DNA of 64,000 nucleotides from Capnocytophaga ochracea DSM 7271 (GCF_000023285.1 NC_013162.1:1218501-1282500); one strand, 5' to 3'. Counted from the first letter of the stretch, positions 8,195 to 16,979 are shown. Notes: generated by a model not told the origin, from the letters alone. Numbers and translations: made by a program.

Positions 8195-10264
8195 ATGAAA
8201 AAGCAACTTTTCTTTATCACACTCTTACTCCTTACCGTCTTTGCTTGCGCACAAAAAAAGCCTCTTAAAGTGGCGTGCGTAGGCAATAGTATTACCTATG
8301 GCTATGGCATTGAAAACCGCGAACAAAACAGCTATCCTTCGGTGCTTCAACGTCAGTTAGGAAAAGGCTATGAGGTGGAAAACTTCGGTCATTCAGGAGC
8401 TACTTTGCTCAGCAAAGGGCATAAGCCTTACATTCAGCAAGAAGAATACAAAAAAGCACTCGCCTTTGCAGCAGATATAGTGGTCATTCACTTAGGTATT
8501 AACGATACCGATCCCCGCAACTGGCCTAACTACCGCGATGATTTCGTAAAAGATTATCTATCTCTCATCGCTTCGTTTAAAAAAGCGAATCCCAAAGCGC
8601 GTATCCTCATTGCTCGTATGACCCCTCTCGCACATCGCCACAAGCGATTCGAATCTGGCACCCGCGATTGGCACGCCGAAATACAACAAGCCATAGAGCG
8701 CATCGCCAAGCAAGCGGGCGTCCAACTTGTCGACTTCCACGAGCCTCTATATCACTTCCCTCAAATGCTCCCCGATGCGGTACACCCTAATGTTCAAGGG
8801 GCGACTATCTTGGCACAGGTAGTTTACAGTGCCATTACAGGCGATTACGGAGGTTTGCACCTCCCCGCTATCTATTCCGATAATATGGTATTGCAACACG
8901 GCATACCTCTCACCCTCGGCGGTATCGCCAATACGGGTACTAAAATCACTGTGAAGATAGGCAAACAGCAACTCACCACTACCGCCGATAGCAATGGCAA
9001 ATGGCAAGTAACCTTATCGCCACTTACTGCCAAAGAAACCTATACGCTCCAAATCACAGCAGGTAAAGAAAAACGCACCTTTACCAATGTAGTAGCCGGC
9101 GAAGTATGGCTTTGCTCAGGGCAATCGAATATGGAGTTTTATATGAACCAAACTTCTACGGGCGAAAAGGATATTCCGCAAGCCGATAATCCTAATATCC
9201 GCCTGTTTGATATGAAAGAACGCTGGCGTACCGACCCCGTAGAATGGAATGCCTCAGTGTTAGATTCGCTCAACTATTTACAATATTACCGCCCTACTCA
9301 GTGGCAAGTGTGCTCTCCTAAAACAGTAAGTCATTTTTCTGCGGTAGCTTATTACTTCGGGCGTACTCTCCAAAAAGATTTGGATATGCCTGTGGGGCTC
9401 ATTTGCAATGCTGTGGGGGGCTCACCTACCGAAGCGTGGATTGACCGCCGTACTTTGGAATACAACTTCCCAAGTATCCTTTATAATTGGCGTGAGAATG
9501 ATTTTATAATGGATTGGGTGCGCTCTCGTGCTTCCGAGAACATCAAAAAGTCTACGGATAAACTCCAACGTCACCCCTATGAGCCTGCTTATTTATTCGA
9601 AGCGGGAATACTCCCTTTAAATCATTATGCTATCAAAGGGGTAATATGGTATCAAGGCGAATCGAATGCGCATAACAAGGACGCTCATAGCAAGTTGTTT
9701 CCTCTATTGGTGAAGAGTTGGCGCACTGAGTTTGGCAATCCACAAATGCCTTTCTACTACGTACAGCTATCCAGTATCAATCGTCCGTCGTGGGGTTGGT
9801 TTAGAGACAGTCAACGTCGATTGATGAAAGACATACCACACAGCGGAATGGCAGTATCTTACGACTATGGTCACCCCACCGATGTACACCCAAAGAACAA
9901 ACAACCCATAGGCGAACGCTTAGCGCAATGGGCTTTGAATGATACTTATGGCAAGACAAATATAATTCCTTCAGGACCTTTGTTCCGTTCAGCGACTTTC
10001 AGTGGGAAAGAAGCCACAGTTTCTTTTCAGTATGCACAAGGCTTGCATACCGCCGATGGCAAGCCCTTACGCGGTTTTGAACTTTCTGACGGTAATGGTA
10101 TTTTCTATCCTGCTACCGCCGAAATAGTAGGTGAAGAAGTGAAAGTAACCAGCAACCAAGTCGCTACCCCTAAAACCGTGCGCTACGCCTTTACCCCTGT
10201 TACCGATGCCAATTTAGTAAATCAAGCCAACCTCCCCGCCAGTACCTTTACAAGTGAAGAATAA
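8195..10264 (+). CDS. two-domain sialate O-acetylesterase (NanS-like)
   Basis: This 689-residue secreted enzyme has a lipoprotein-like signal (MKKQLFFITLLLLTVFAC). Residues 25-210 are an SGNH/GDSL hydrolase: block I VACVGNSITYGYG, block III GINDTDP, and block V DAVHPN carry the Ser, Asn and Asp/His positions. Residues 220-680 are a sialate O-acetylesterase domain with AGEVWLCSGQSNMEF (nucleophile Ser in GQSN), GGSPTEAW and VIWYQGESNAH. The same tandem arrangement is known in NanS of oral Bacteroidota, which removes O-acetyl groups from sialic acid on host glycans so that sialidases can act. No sialidase or sialic-acid transporter gene is beside it. The gene is monocistronic, between repeat-rich gaps, with a hairpin 150 bases downstream. 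Confidence 0.88.
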   Translation: MKKQLFFITLLLLTVFACAQKKPLKVACVGNSITYGYGIENREQNSYPSVLQRQLGKGYEVENFGHSGATLLSKGHKPYIQQEEYKKALAFAADIVVIHLGINDTDPRNWPNYRDDFVKDYLSLIASFKKANPKARILIARMTPLAHRHKRFESGTRDWHAEIQQAIERIAKQAGVQLVDFHEPLYHFPQMLPDAVHPNVQGATILAQVVYSAITGDYGGLHLPAIYSDNMVLQHGIPLTLGGIANTGTKITVKIGKQQLTTTADSNGKWQVTLSPLTAKETYTLQITAGKEKRTFTNVVAGEVWLCSGQSNMEFYMNQTSTGEKDIPQADNPNIRLFDMKERWRTDPVEWNASVLDSLNYLQYYRPTQWQVCSPKTVSHFSAVAYYFGRTLQKDLDMPVGLICNAVGGSPTEAWIDRRTLEYNFPSILYNWRENDFIMDWVRSRASENIKKSTDKLQRHPYEPAYLFEAGILPLNHYAIKGVIWYQGESNAHNKDAHSKLFPLLVKSWRTEFGNPQMPFYYVQLSSINRPSWGWFRDSQRRLMKDIPHSGMAVSYDYGHPTDVHPKNKQPIGERLAQWALNDTYGKTNIIPSGPLFRSATFSGKEATVSFQYAQGLHTADGKPLRGFELSDGNGIFYPATAEIVGEEVKVTSNQVATPKTVRYAFTPVTDANLVNQANLPASTFTSEE

Positions 10265-10410
10265 TGGTTAGTGGTTAACGATTAGTGATTAGTATAAAGC
10301 AATCGCTTTTGCATCGCGTTTCCTCCTCTCTGGGGCAGAATTGGTTTGCAAATTCTGCATCGCTACACTTTGCTAAAGTTTTGCCTGTGCGGCTCGCACC
10401 TACGACTAAA

Positions 10411-10447
10411 TAAGGCTTCCTGATATCTCATCAGGAAGCCTTCATTA
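10411..10447 (+). terminator. hairpin downstream of the esterase gene
   Basis: Perfect 11-bp stem GGCTTCCTGAT (10414-10424) with ATCAGGAAGCC (10430-10440), 5-base loop, flanked by AAATAA and TTCATTA. The T-run is weak, so it is a probable but imperfect terminator. Confidence 0.55.
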
Positions 10448-10535
10448 CTGTATAATTTAACTAGTTGCGGTGAAGAAAAATATCACCTTATGAAAAAAAC
10501 CTTCTTATTCTTGGTCTTAAAAATGATGTTCTTAA

Positions 10536-10610
10536 AAACTCCCACAGAGGCTAAAAACAGTTTTTGTGTATCATTGTGATGAAGTTCTATCGCCTATTTC
10601 TGTGGGAGAC
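10536..10610 (-). terminator. terminator or long hairpin after the OmpA gene
   Basis: On the minus strand CTCCCACAGA and CTGTGGGAG, with inner GGC/GCC pairing, close a loop of about 45 bases; the 3' arm is followed by TTTTTAAG. It starts about 10 bases after the OmpA stop codon. Confidence 0.55.
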
Positions 10611-10618
10611 TGCCATTA

Positions 10619-11701
10619 CTACTGATTATCTTTCACTACGTTTATTTCCACCCTACGGTTAATTTCCTTTCCGCGTTCAGTCTCATTGCTCTCAATAGGT
10701 CGTGTTTGTCCATAACCTTTTGCGTCGAGGCGTTTTTTGCTTACACCGTGGCGAGAAAGGTATTGCTTGATGGCATCAGCACGGTCTTGTGAGAGTTTGA
10801 GGTTGTGCTCAGGAGTCCCGGTGTTATCAGTATGACCTTCTACTACAAAGTTAAAATCAGGGTTCTCGTTCATAATGATAGCAATGTTATCCAAGATAAA
10901 CTCAGCCTGTGGTTTCACCACCGATTTATCAGTGTCGAACAAGATAGTCTTAGCATAAAGGTTTATCTGTTTCACCACGCGCTTAGTACGTTCTTCACGT
11001 TCTTCGGGAGTTTCTACACGCGTGATAGCTCCTGTTTTGGTTACGCGTTTGCGCTCTTTCTTTACCTTAGGTTCTTTTACCTTGGTGCGTTCTACGTGGT
11101 CTACAATAGGATTCTCACGGGCAGTAAGAGGCAATTTAAGCACTATACCAGCACCCCATTGATAGTAGTCGTGACCGGTTCCACCTCCTACGTTGTAGGC
11201 AGTGTTCACATTGGCACCTACTACATCAGTAAACCAGAAGTTCACTCCTGCACCAGCGATAAACTTAAACTTGCTCTCGTTATCTACTGAGGCAACCCCT
11301 ACACCCACTTGTGGATAAGGGTCAAGCCAAGGCAATCCGTTCCATAAGCGGTTTAGGTGATAACGACCACGTACATCAAAAGCCCAATAACTCTTCGCAT
11401 TGGTGAGTTTCGTTTCCTCTACATCGGGGAAGTAATTTTGGTCTTTCTTAATACTTGCATAAGCAAAACCTGCTTCGGCAGTAATCCCTTTTTTGATATA
11501 TCGAGCAGCATTCACGCGGAAGCCCACATTCATATCAGGATACCCGAACCAGTCTTTTATTACACTTCTTTCAGGTACTTTAAAGTCTACGGTGCTCACG
11601 CCCGCTCCTACGAGCCAAGGGCGGTAGTTATCTTGTGCTGATAACACACCTGTGCTAAGGGTTGCTAAGGTAGCAACCATAAGTATTTTTATTCTGTTCA
11701 T
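10619..11701 (-). CDS. OmpA family outer-membrane protein
   Basis: This 360-residue protein has a signal peptide ending near ALSTGVLSAQ. Residues 25-200 look like an 8-strand beta-barrel (alternating aromatic strands such as INVGFRVNAARYIKKGITAEAG in part). A basic linker around 205-245 (KVKEPKVKKERKRV) leads to an OmpA C-terminal domain at 250-357 with DTDKSVVKPQAEFILDNIA, VEGHTDNTGTPEHNLKLS, RADAIKQYLSRHGV and NRRVEINV; this domain binds peptidoglycan through the conserved Asp and Arg. The protein anchors the outer membrane to the wall. It lies 45 bases after the BspA-like gene on the same strand and likely shares its promoter. Confidence 0.93.
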   Translation of the reverse strand: MNRIKILMVATLATLSTGVLSAQDNYRPWLVGAGVSTVDFKVPERSVIKDWFGYPDMNVGFRVNAARYIKKGITAEAGFAYASIKKDQNYFPDVEETKLTNAKSYWAFDVRGRYHLNRLWNGLPWLDPYPQVGVGVASVDNESKFKFIAGAGVNFWFTDVVGANVNTAYNVGGGTGHDYYQWGAGIVLKLPLTARENPIVDHVERTKVKEPKVKKERKRVTKTGAITRVETPEEREERTKRVVKQINLYAKTILFDTDKSVVKPQAEFILDNIAIIMNENPDFNFVVEGHTDNTGTPEHNLKLSQDRADAIKQYLSRHGVSKKRLDAKGYGQTRPIESNETERGKEINRRVEINVVKDNQ

Positions 11702-11746
11702 TCTCGTTTTGTTTTAGAAATTAGTTTGTCGCTACACGCGCTTTTC

Positions 11747-13036
11747 TTACATTCCTTTTATTCCCCCTTTAAAAGCTTGTTCTATCCAAGGGAATTTAAG
11801 CTTCCAGTCATTTACATAGGCACTTGGTACATACAATGTTGTATTGTTACCCTCTTGTATTACCTGATTTTGCATTGTAATAGCTCCTGGTGTAGTCGAG
11901 GCTATACGCACTTCTCTTAACTCTTTAAGGAAAAGGTAATTGCCAAGAATTTTTACTTTAGTTCCTATTGTAATAGACTGTAAGGTTGTAGGGAAGGTAT
12001 AGTAATACGGACCATTACCATTAATCCTCTCTATTTCAGGTAAATTGATACGTTTGATTTTCGTTCCGGCAAAAGCTCCATCATATATATATTTTACTTT
12101 ATCCGCCACAACAGTTACCAAGTTTTGAGAATTATAAAAAGCAAATGAATTAATAGTTTCTACATTGTTAAGGTCTATCTTTGTAATGATAGGGTTGCGG
12201 TAAAGTTCGAATCCACTTATAGAAGCATTGGGACTATTATAACCATACGTAACCTCTTTTACTGTATAAGGTACTTTTGGTGGGTTTTGCAACATATCAA
12301 AACTCCGTTGGGTAACGTATACATTGCTAGAAAGTCCTTCTAAGGCAATACCATTATTGTTGGTTCTCCAAAATTTAGTTACGCGTTTAATAGTTACCAC
12401 GCGGTCTTCCGCATCGGTCTTTTTCAATCTAAGGGTAATAGGAGTTGTCTCATCGTAATGGTTTTTAGCCGTTACTTTTAATAAATTACCTGTTTGCTTA
12501 ACGGTTACCCTTTCGCCGGCACCATCTGGTTTTAAAGTAGAGGTATCGTAAGTAAAGCCTTCGGGAACCTCTATATCTACATAGTCCTTAGCGTCTTTGG
12601 TAGTTTTGTCACCGTCAATATTCTCAATAACAAAATTATTGCCGTCCCAACCTCTGTCACGTTCACCCACTATTACAGTAAGGGTAGCAGTAATGCCTAC
12701 ACCATCAGCAGTTTTATCGCTGATACGAATATCGTGACTGCCAGTACTGCCGTCTTCAGCTTCAATAACAAGTGAGGGAGAGGGGTCTGTACTCTTGCTT
12801 ACACTCAAATAACCCATAGGAACTTCATAAGTGAAATTATCAGTCGCACCGTCAATAGTAACCGTGCGTTTTTCTTTTTCCTGCATATGGATAGTGTGTG
12901 TAGCACCATCGCGGAAGAAAAAGTTGGTCTCGGTGCTAGAACGTGGTTTTTCGCCCACACCGTCATCGGCTTCTGATTTGCATCCTACTAAAGTAAGTGC
13001 TGTAAAAGCTACTAATGCAAAGATGTTTTTTCTCAT
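11747..13036 (-). CDS. BspA-like leucine-rich-repeat surface lipoprotein
   Basis: This 429-residue lipoprotein has the signal MRKNIFALVAFTALTLVGC with Cys19 as the lipid site. Residues 30-220 form Thr- and Asp-rich beta-sandwich-like segments (for example TATLTVIVGERDRGWDG). Residues 230-410 carry BspA-type (LRR_5) repeats recognisable by ITKIDLNNVETINSFAFYN, VTVVADKVKYIYDGAFAGT and LQSITIGTKVKILGNYLF, and the end TTLYVPSAYVNDWK is the usual BspA terminator phrase. Such proteins are surface adhesins or glycan/protein binders in oral Bacteroidota. It heads a two-gene unit with the OmpA gene and has a good promoter 36 bases upstream. The ligand cannot be told from the sequence. Confidence 0.85.
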   Translation of the reverse strand: MRKNIFALVAFTALTLVGCKSEADDGVGEKPRSSTETNFFFRDGATHTIHMQEKEKRTVTIDGATDNFTYEVPMGYLSVSKSTDPSPSLVIEAEDGSTGSHDIRISDKTADGVGITATLTVIVGERDRGWDGNNFVIENIDGDKTTKDAKDYVDIEVPEGFTYDTSTLKPDGAGERVTVKQTGNLLKVTAKNHYDETTPITLRLKKTDAEDRVVTIKRVTKFWRTNNNGIALEGLSSNVYVTQRSFDMLQNPPKVPYTVKEVTYGYNSPNASISGFELYRNPIITKIDLNNVETINSFAFYNSQNLVTVVADKVKYIYDGAFAGTKIKRINLPEIERINGNGPYYYTFPTTLQSITIGTKVKILGNYLFLKELREVRIASTTPGAITMQNQVIQEGNNTTLYVPSAYVNDWKLKFPWIEQAFKGGIKGM

Positions 13037-13071
13037 ATTTCTTTTCGTTTTTTAGTAAAAATTGAACGTTG

Positions 13072-13104
13072 CAAAGTTAAGGGGGCTGTCAAGTATTTGC
13101 CAAA
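13072..13104 (-). promoter_or_regulatory. promoter of the BspA-like/OmpA pair
   Basis: Minus strand: TTTG (complement of 13101-13104), 21 bases, TAACTTTG (complement of 13072-13079), 36 bases before the start codon. Confidence 0.65.
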
Positions 13105-13633
13105 CTTTTTAAGATTAATTTAACGCGTTTAACCTCAATGACGTACTAATGACGTAGTTTTTTAACAATTGTTAAGGGAAATTATTTATCCACGTAAAAT
13201 AAGGGCTTGCAAAGGGTCTTACTCTACCAAAAATCACTTAAAAACTCTCTAAAATTGCATTTGTAACCTATTCTTCTCTAATTATTTACTAAATCTTGTA
13301 GTACTTTTGACGTAGTGCCCAAAACATACTAAAAAATTACTCTTTTATATAATTCCCATTTTTTCCTCACTTTTCAGCCCTTTTTCCTCTATTTTTCCTC
13401 ATTTTCTTCCTATAATTTTCCCTCGTTATTCCTCATTGTTATTTCGCAAGGCGTAACCTTAATACTATTTTTAACGTCATTTTGGTATATACAACATTAA
13501 TTTACAATCGTCCTTCTGTTACTGCTTCGTGAAAATCCAGCAATGCAGTTGCCAATCCGTGCGTATCACATTTGTCAATTATCAATTGTCAATTGTCAAT
13601 TGAAAGACTGTCCGTGTAGTCAGTCCGAGACTT

Positions 13634-13900
13634 TTAGGTCGCTTGCTATTTATTTGTTTGATTTGTAAAGATTTGTAAGATTTCTGTAGCGTAAGCTACA
13701 CTTTTCTTATATCGAACTCACGTTAGTTATTTTATATCTGATAACTCTACCTAGTAGAACGAGAGATATTAGAAGATAGTAGCTCTATAAGCTCGATTAA
13801 TGTTCAATTATAATTTAATTAATCATCATCGTAGAGCCACTGTAGAGCCACTGTAGAGCCACTGTAGAGCCACTGTAGACCCACTGTAGAGCCACTGTAG
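13634..13900 (+). repeat. dispersed repeat R2, copy A
   Basis: Matches, in opposite orientation, the segment at 26264-26488: a TTTGTTTGATTTGTAAAG start, a TGTAGC-GTAA-GCTACA hairpin (about 13685-13701), TCGAACTCACGTTAGTTATTT, an AT-rich stretch AATTATAATTTAATTAATCAT, and a terminal array of 11-bp units. Confidence 0.85.
13831..13900 (+). repeat. 11-bp tandem array GTAGAGCCACT x6
   Basis: Six adjoining units (one with a G-to-C change at 13880) plus a partial GTAG. Unit length is exactly 11 bases. Confidence 0.97.
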
Positions 13901-14086
13901 TTTCGTTTGGAGTTTATTTAAAGTCCATCAGAATTGGTTTGCATATATTCCTCCTCTCTGAAGAAGTCCGCGAGAACGGAGTATGTAATAGGGGAGAGGT
14001 TTCTCCGAGTCTCTCCGAGTTCTTCGAAGTCCTCCAAATCTCCAAAATATCTGAACAATCTGAAATTCCAGCCACCCCTCAACTCC

Positions 14087-15397
14087 CTAATTTTCTAATT
14101 TTCTAATTTTCTTGAGAGCTTCGGCTACATCGTTATATGTTACGGTTTTATCTTTAAAATAAGAAGAAAGTACGCGCTTCTCCTCTTCAGTAGCCCCTAA
14201 TTGGTTAAAAATGTTGTTCAAGTGCATTTTCATATGCCCCTTCTGGATTCCCAGACTAATCAGCGAGCTTACAGCCGAAAAGTTCTGTGCTAACCCCACA
14301 CAAGCCACTATCTGCATTAGCTCGCGAGCGTTAGGTTTTTCAAGGATTTCAAGAGCCGTTTTTACCAAAGGGTGCAATGTAGTAAGTCCGCCCACGGTGC
14401 CCAAAGCCAAAGGCAGTTCAAGGGCAAAGAAGAAAGTATCGCCCTCTATCCACGCAGCCGATAAGCTCTTGTACTGTCCGCTACGAGCAGCATAAGCGTG
14501 TGCACCAGCTTCTATGGCACGAAAATCATTACCTGTAGCCAAAATTACCGAGTCAATACCGTTCATTATACCTTTGTTGTGAGTGGTAGCACGGTACACA
14601 TCAGCATTGGCAATAGCGAGAGCTTGTACAAATTTCTTTGCAGCTTCAGCACCTTTTAACTGAGCAATCTCCAACTCCTCAATAGGGCATTGTACTTTTG
14701 CGCGCACCAAACAGTTAGGCACATAGTTCGAGAGTATCGACATTACGATTTCATACTTATCACCGATAGAGGCGTCCCGTTCCGCTTCTTCTCTAAACGT
14801 CTGTGCAAAGGATTCTAAGCACGAATTGATGAAGTTCGCACCCATAGCGTCTAAGGTTTCAAAAGTAGCCGAAAGCTGATAATAGTGCGCCAAAGCATCG
14901 GTTTTGTCCACTAAGGTAAGAGAAGTAATACCGCCCCCGCGTTTTTCCATATTGGCAGTAATGGGTTGTGCTTTAGCGAGCATCAAGGGTTGTATGTGGT
15001 TGAAGAAGTTTTCTAAATTAGTTTTTTCACCGTAGAAGAAGAAATGTACGTGCCCCGTTTTTTCGGTAGAAAGCACTTCGGTATGAAAACCGCCACGGCT
15101 TTGCCAGAATTTAGCCGCCCTGCTAGCAGCTGCCACCACCGAACTCTCTTCAATAGCCATAGGTACGGTATAAGTGCGCCCGTTGATGAGGAAGTTAGGC
15201 GCTACCGCAAAGGGCAGATAGTAGTTAGAGACTGTATTTTCAATAAACTCGTCGTGCAGTTTCTGAAGGTCAGTATCAGCGTTGTGGTACTTTTCAAAAA
15301 AAGAAGCAGCATTCTCTATATTAGGGAAATAAGTATCGCAAAGCCACGCAATCTTTTGGGCTTTGGTAAGTTTAGAAAAACCGTCTATCTGTTTCAT
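14087..15397 (-). CDS. hydroxymethylglutaryl-CoA reductase, class II (degradative-type sequence)
   Basis: This enzyme interconverts HMG-CoA and mevalonate. The 436 residues fit class II bacterial HMG-CoA reductases. Catalytic landmarks are present: the Glu in the VPMAIEESSVVAAASRAAKF block, the Lys in THNKGIMNGIDSV, the Asp in LATGNDFRAIEAGAHAY, and the His near the C-terminus in KGHMKMHL. Class II enzymes are called degradative after the Pseudomonas mevalonii protein, but in some Flavobacteriia and Gram-positive bacteria they work in isoprenoid synthesis through the mevalonate route; that is an inference here because no other mevalonate gene is in the window. It has its own promoter, back to back with that of the divergent barrel gene. 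Confidence 0.93.
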   Translation of the reverse strand: MKQIDGFSKLTKAQKIAWLCDTYFPNIENAASFFEKYHNADTDLQKLHDEFIENTVSNYYLPFAVAPNFLINGRTYTVPMAIEESSVVAAASRAAKFWQSRGGFHTEVLSTEKTGHVHFFFYGEKTNLENFFNHIQPLMLAKAQPITANMEKRGGGITSLTLVDKTDALAHYYQLSATFETLDAMGANFINSCLESFAQTFREEAERDASIGDKYEIVMSILSNYVPNCLVRAKVQCPIEELEIAQLKGAEAAKKFVQALAIANADVYRATTHNKGIMNGIDSVILATGNDFRAIEAGAHAYAARSGQYKSLSAAWIEGDTFFFALELPLALGTVGGLTTLHPLVKTALEILEKPNARELMQIVACVGLAQNFSAVSSLISLGIQKGHMKMHLNNIFNQLGATEEEKRVLSSYFKDKTVTYNDVAEALKKIRKLEN

Positions 15398-15437
15398 CAG
15401 TTGTTAAGTATTAGAGTTCAGCTTTTAGTTTGGGAGG

Positions 15438-15467
15438 CAAAGGTAATAATAATTAATATATTCGCAA
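15438..15467 (-). promoter_or_regulatory. promoter of the HMG-CoA reductase gene
   Basis: Minus strand: TTG (complement of 15465-15467), 19 bases, TACCTTTG (complement of 15438-15445), 41 bases before the start. Confidence 0.7.
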
Positions 15468-15468
15468 G

Positions 15469-15500
15469 TTTGTTCATTTACAAAATATTTTGTATCTTTG
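15469..15500 (+). promoter_or_regulatory. promoter of the divergent beta-barrel gene
   Basis: TTTG (15469-15472), 20 bases, TATCTTTG (15493-15500), 29 bases before the chosen ATG. Its -33 element begins two bases from that of the divergent HMG-CoA reductase promoter. Confidence 0.75.
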
Positions 15501-15528
15501 TACTTTAAATAACAAAAATCAGTATAGA

Positions 15529-16203
15529 ATGAAAAGAACAAAACTATTTTTAGCTGTAATGTTATTCAGCAGTATAGCGATGTTACAGGCACAGGTAAAG
15601 CCAGGTTTAGAAGTGAAAATAGGAGGCAATATAGCAGGACTTTATTACGCCGATTCTTCTAATAGTGATAGAACTTTTACTCCAGGTTTTCATACGGGGG
15701 CGTTGTTCAGTTTGAACTTCCCTACTGGACTCGCTCTTGAAACAGGTTTAATGCTCAACACCAAAGGGCAAGCCTATGAGTATAAATATAAAGACGGCAA
15801 AGAAAAACAAATCAGTGAGTTGCATTACACTTATGGTTACTTAGAGATGCCTTTTTATGTAGGCTATAAACTTAAACTCAGGAATGTGAAACTCGTTTGG
15901 AAAGCAGGTCCTTATGTAGCAGCAGCTTTATGGGGCAATAGTCGTGAAGAATGGGCTTACTACAAGAAAGATAAGTTAAAGGACTATAAAGTAACCAATC
16001 GCCATTCCCTCAGCATAGGTAATCGTTCTTCTGATGATTTACGCCCTTTTGATGCAGGATTAAACTTAGCCACAGGCGTAGAAATCAAACGATTTACAGC
16101 AGGTATTCAGTACGGTATTGGTTTCAGCGATGTGCTCCCTAACCGTTCTGAGAGTACCTCAAACCAAGTGTTTAGCCTTTCAGTAGGATATAGAATATTT
16201 TAA
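15529..16203 (+). CDS. outer-membrane beta-barrel protein (PorT-like family)
   Basis: The start at 15529 gives 224 residues with a clean signal peptide (MKRTKLFLAVMLFSSIAMLQAQ); the earlier in-frame ATG at 15490 lies inside the promoter. The mature part looks like a small beta-barrel of the type usually annotated as outer membrane beta-barrel (PorT-like): GLALETGLMLNTKG, YLEMPFYVGYKLK, LVWKAGPYVAAAL, and final strands FTAGIQYGIGFSDV and VFSLSVGYRIF ending in Phe. It is a clear paralog of the convergent gene next to it. Function unknown. Confidence 0.8.
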   Translation: MKRTKLFLAVMLFSSIAMLQAQVKPGLEVKIGGNIAGLYYADSSNSDRTFTPGFHTGALFSLNFPTGLALETGLMLNTKGQAYEYKYKDGKEKQISELHYTYGYLEMPFYVGYKLKLRNVKLVWKAGPYVAAALWGNSREEWAYYKKDKLKDYKVTNRHSLSIGNRSSDDLRPFDAGLNLATGVEIKRFTAGIQYGIGFSDVLPNRSESTSNQVFSLSVGYRIF

Positions 16204-16213
16204 ATAGGAAAAC

Positions 16214-16261
16214 AAAAAAATAAGAGGTCGTTTGTAATTACAAACGACCTCTTATTTTTTA
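16214..16261. terminator. perfect bidirectional terminator between convergent barrel genes
   Basis: A perfect inverted repeat about 24 bases on each side, centred between 16237 and 16238, with AAAAAATAAG on one flank and CTTATTTTTT on the other. It lies directly after the plus-strand stop and reaches the stop codon of the minus-strand gene. Confidence 0.92.
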
Positions 16262-16945
16262 TTTAATTCTAAAACCTACTGCAAATACAAATACTCTGTT
16301 TTTTAAATATTCAGCTTCATTGCTGGGCAATATGTCCATTAGTCCAACACCATATTGTATACCTATTGTAAAACGCTCTACTTCTATACCTGTTCCTATG
16401 TTGAAGCCCACATCAAAAAGCTTTACATCATCTGTAGATTTACTTCCTATATGTCGCGTGTATTTCTTCTTTGACACGTGCGTAAACAAACTATCTTTGT
16501 AATGTTCCCACGTTTCACGAGTATTAGCTGCAAAATTAGTTGCTATATAAGGTCCTGCTTTCCACACAAAGCGCAACTTGCGAGCTCGCAATCTGTAAGC
16601 GATATTAAAAGGTATTTCTAAATAGTGATTGTTAAAAACTTGTTCACGCAAATAGGTTCCATCTTTTCGTTTAGATTCAGAAGGGTATTTTTTGAAATCA
16701 TAGGCAAAATTCTTACCCGTATACATCAATCCTGTTTCAAGAGCTATTCCACTTGGGAAATCAGCGCTTATTAAAGTGCCTAATTGTACTCCTGCTACAC
16801 TCCTCGTGTAGTAATTAGGAGCAGTGTTGTCATAAAGACCAGCACCTGTTACCCCAGCTTTGACTTCCATACCCAATGTTATTTGTGCTTGTGCAAAAGC
16901 TTGGAAAAATGTTGCAATTGCAAAAAGTAGTTTTATCTTAATCAT
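16259..16945 (-). CDS. outer-membrane beta-barrel protein (PorT-like family), paralog
   Basis: This 228-residue protein has a signal peptide (MIKIKLLFAIATFFQAFAQAQ) and then follows its neighbour closely: GMEVKAGVTGAGLYDN, DFPSGIALETGLMYTGK, HYLEIPFNIAYRLRARKLR, VWKAGPYIATNFA, FDVGFNIGTGIEVERFTIG and a final barrel strand ending in Lys. The two genes point at each other and share one terminator, so they look like an inverted duplication. The C-terminal residue is Lys, not the more usual Phe. A -7 element lies 27 bases upstream. Function unknown. Confidence 0.8.
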   Translation of the reverse strand: MIKIKLLFAIATFFQAFAQAQITLGMEVKAGVTGAGLYDNTAPNYYTRSVAGVQLGTLISADFPSGIALETGLMYTGKNFAYDFKKYPSESKRKDGTYLREQVFNNHYLEIPFNIAYRLRARKLRFVWKAGPYIATNFAANTRETWEHYKDSLFTHVSKKKYTRHIGSKSTDDVKLFDVGFNIGTGIEVERFTIGIQYGVGLMDILPSNEAEYLKNRVFVFAVGFRIK

Positions 16946-16971
16946 AACTCATCAGTATTTAATTAAGGCTA

Positions 16972-16979
16972 CAAAGATA
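16972..16979 (-). promoter_or_regulatory. -7 element of the minus-strand barrel gene
   Basis: TATCTTTG on the minus strand, 27 bases before the start; the -33 position is only T-rich. Confidence 0.5.

Larger units (their letters stand above)
10265..10618. other. intergenic region with two hairpins and a short repeat
   Basis: Contains a GTGCGGCTCGCAC repeat element (10387-10399) and the two hairpins listed separately; no gene is apparent. Confidence 0.6.
13105..14086. other. intergenic region with repeats
   Basis: No gene is seen. It holds AT-rich DNA (13105-13500), a short tandem repeat TCAATTG x4 (13575-13602), repeat R2 copy A with its 11-bp array, and a decayed CCTCTC...GAGAGG segment near 13950-14010. 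Confidence 0.7.

Noticed and set aside
8558-8740. Minus-strand open frames inside the esterase, OmpA, FeoB and other long genes
   Set aside because: They are opposite-strand shadows of well-supported genes, without own signals.
13831-13900. CRISPR array (regular units GTAGAGCCACT)
   Set aside because: Units are 11 bases and adjoin each other with no spacers; no cas genes are near.
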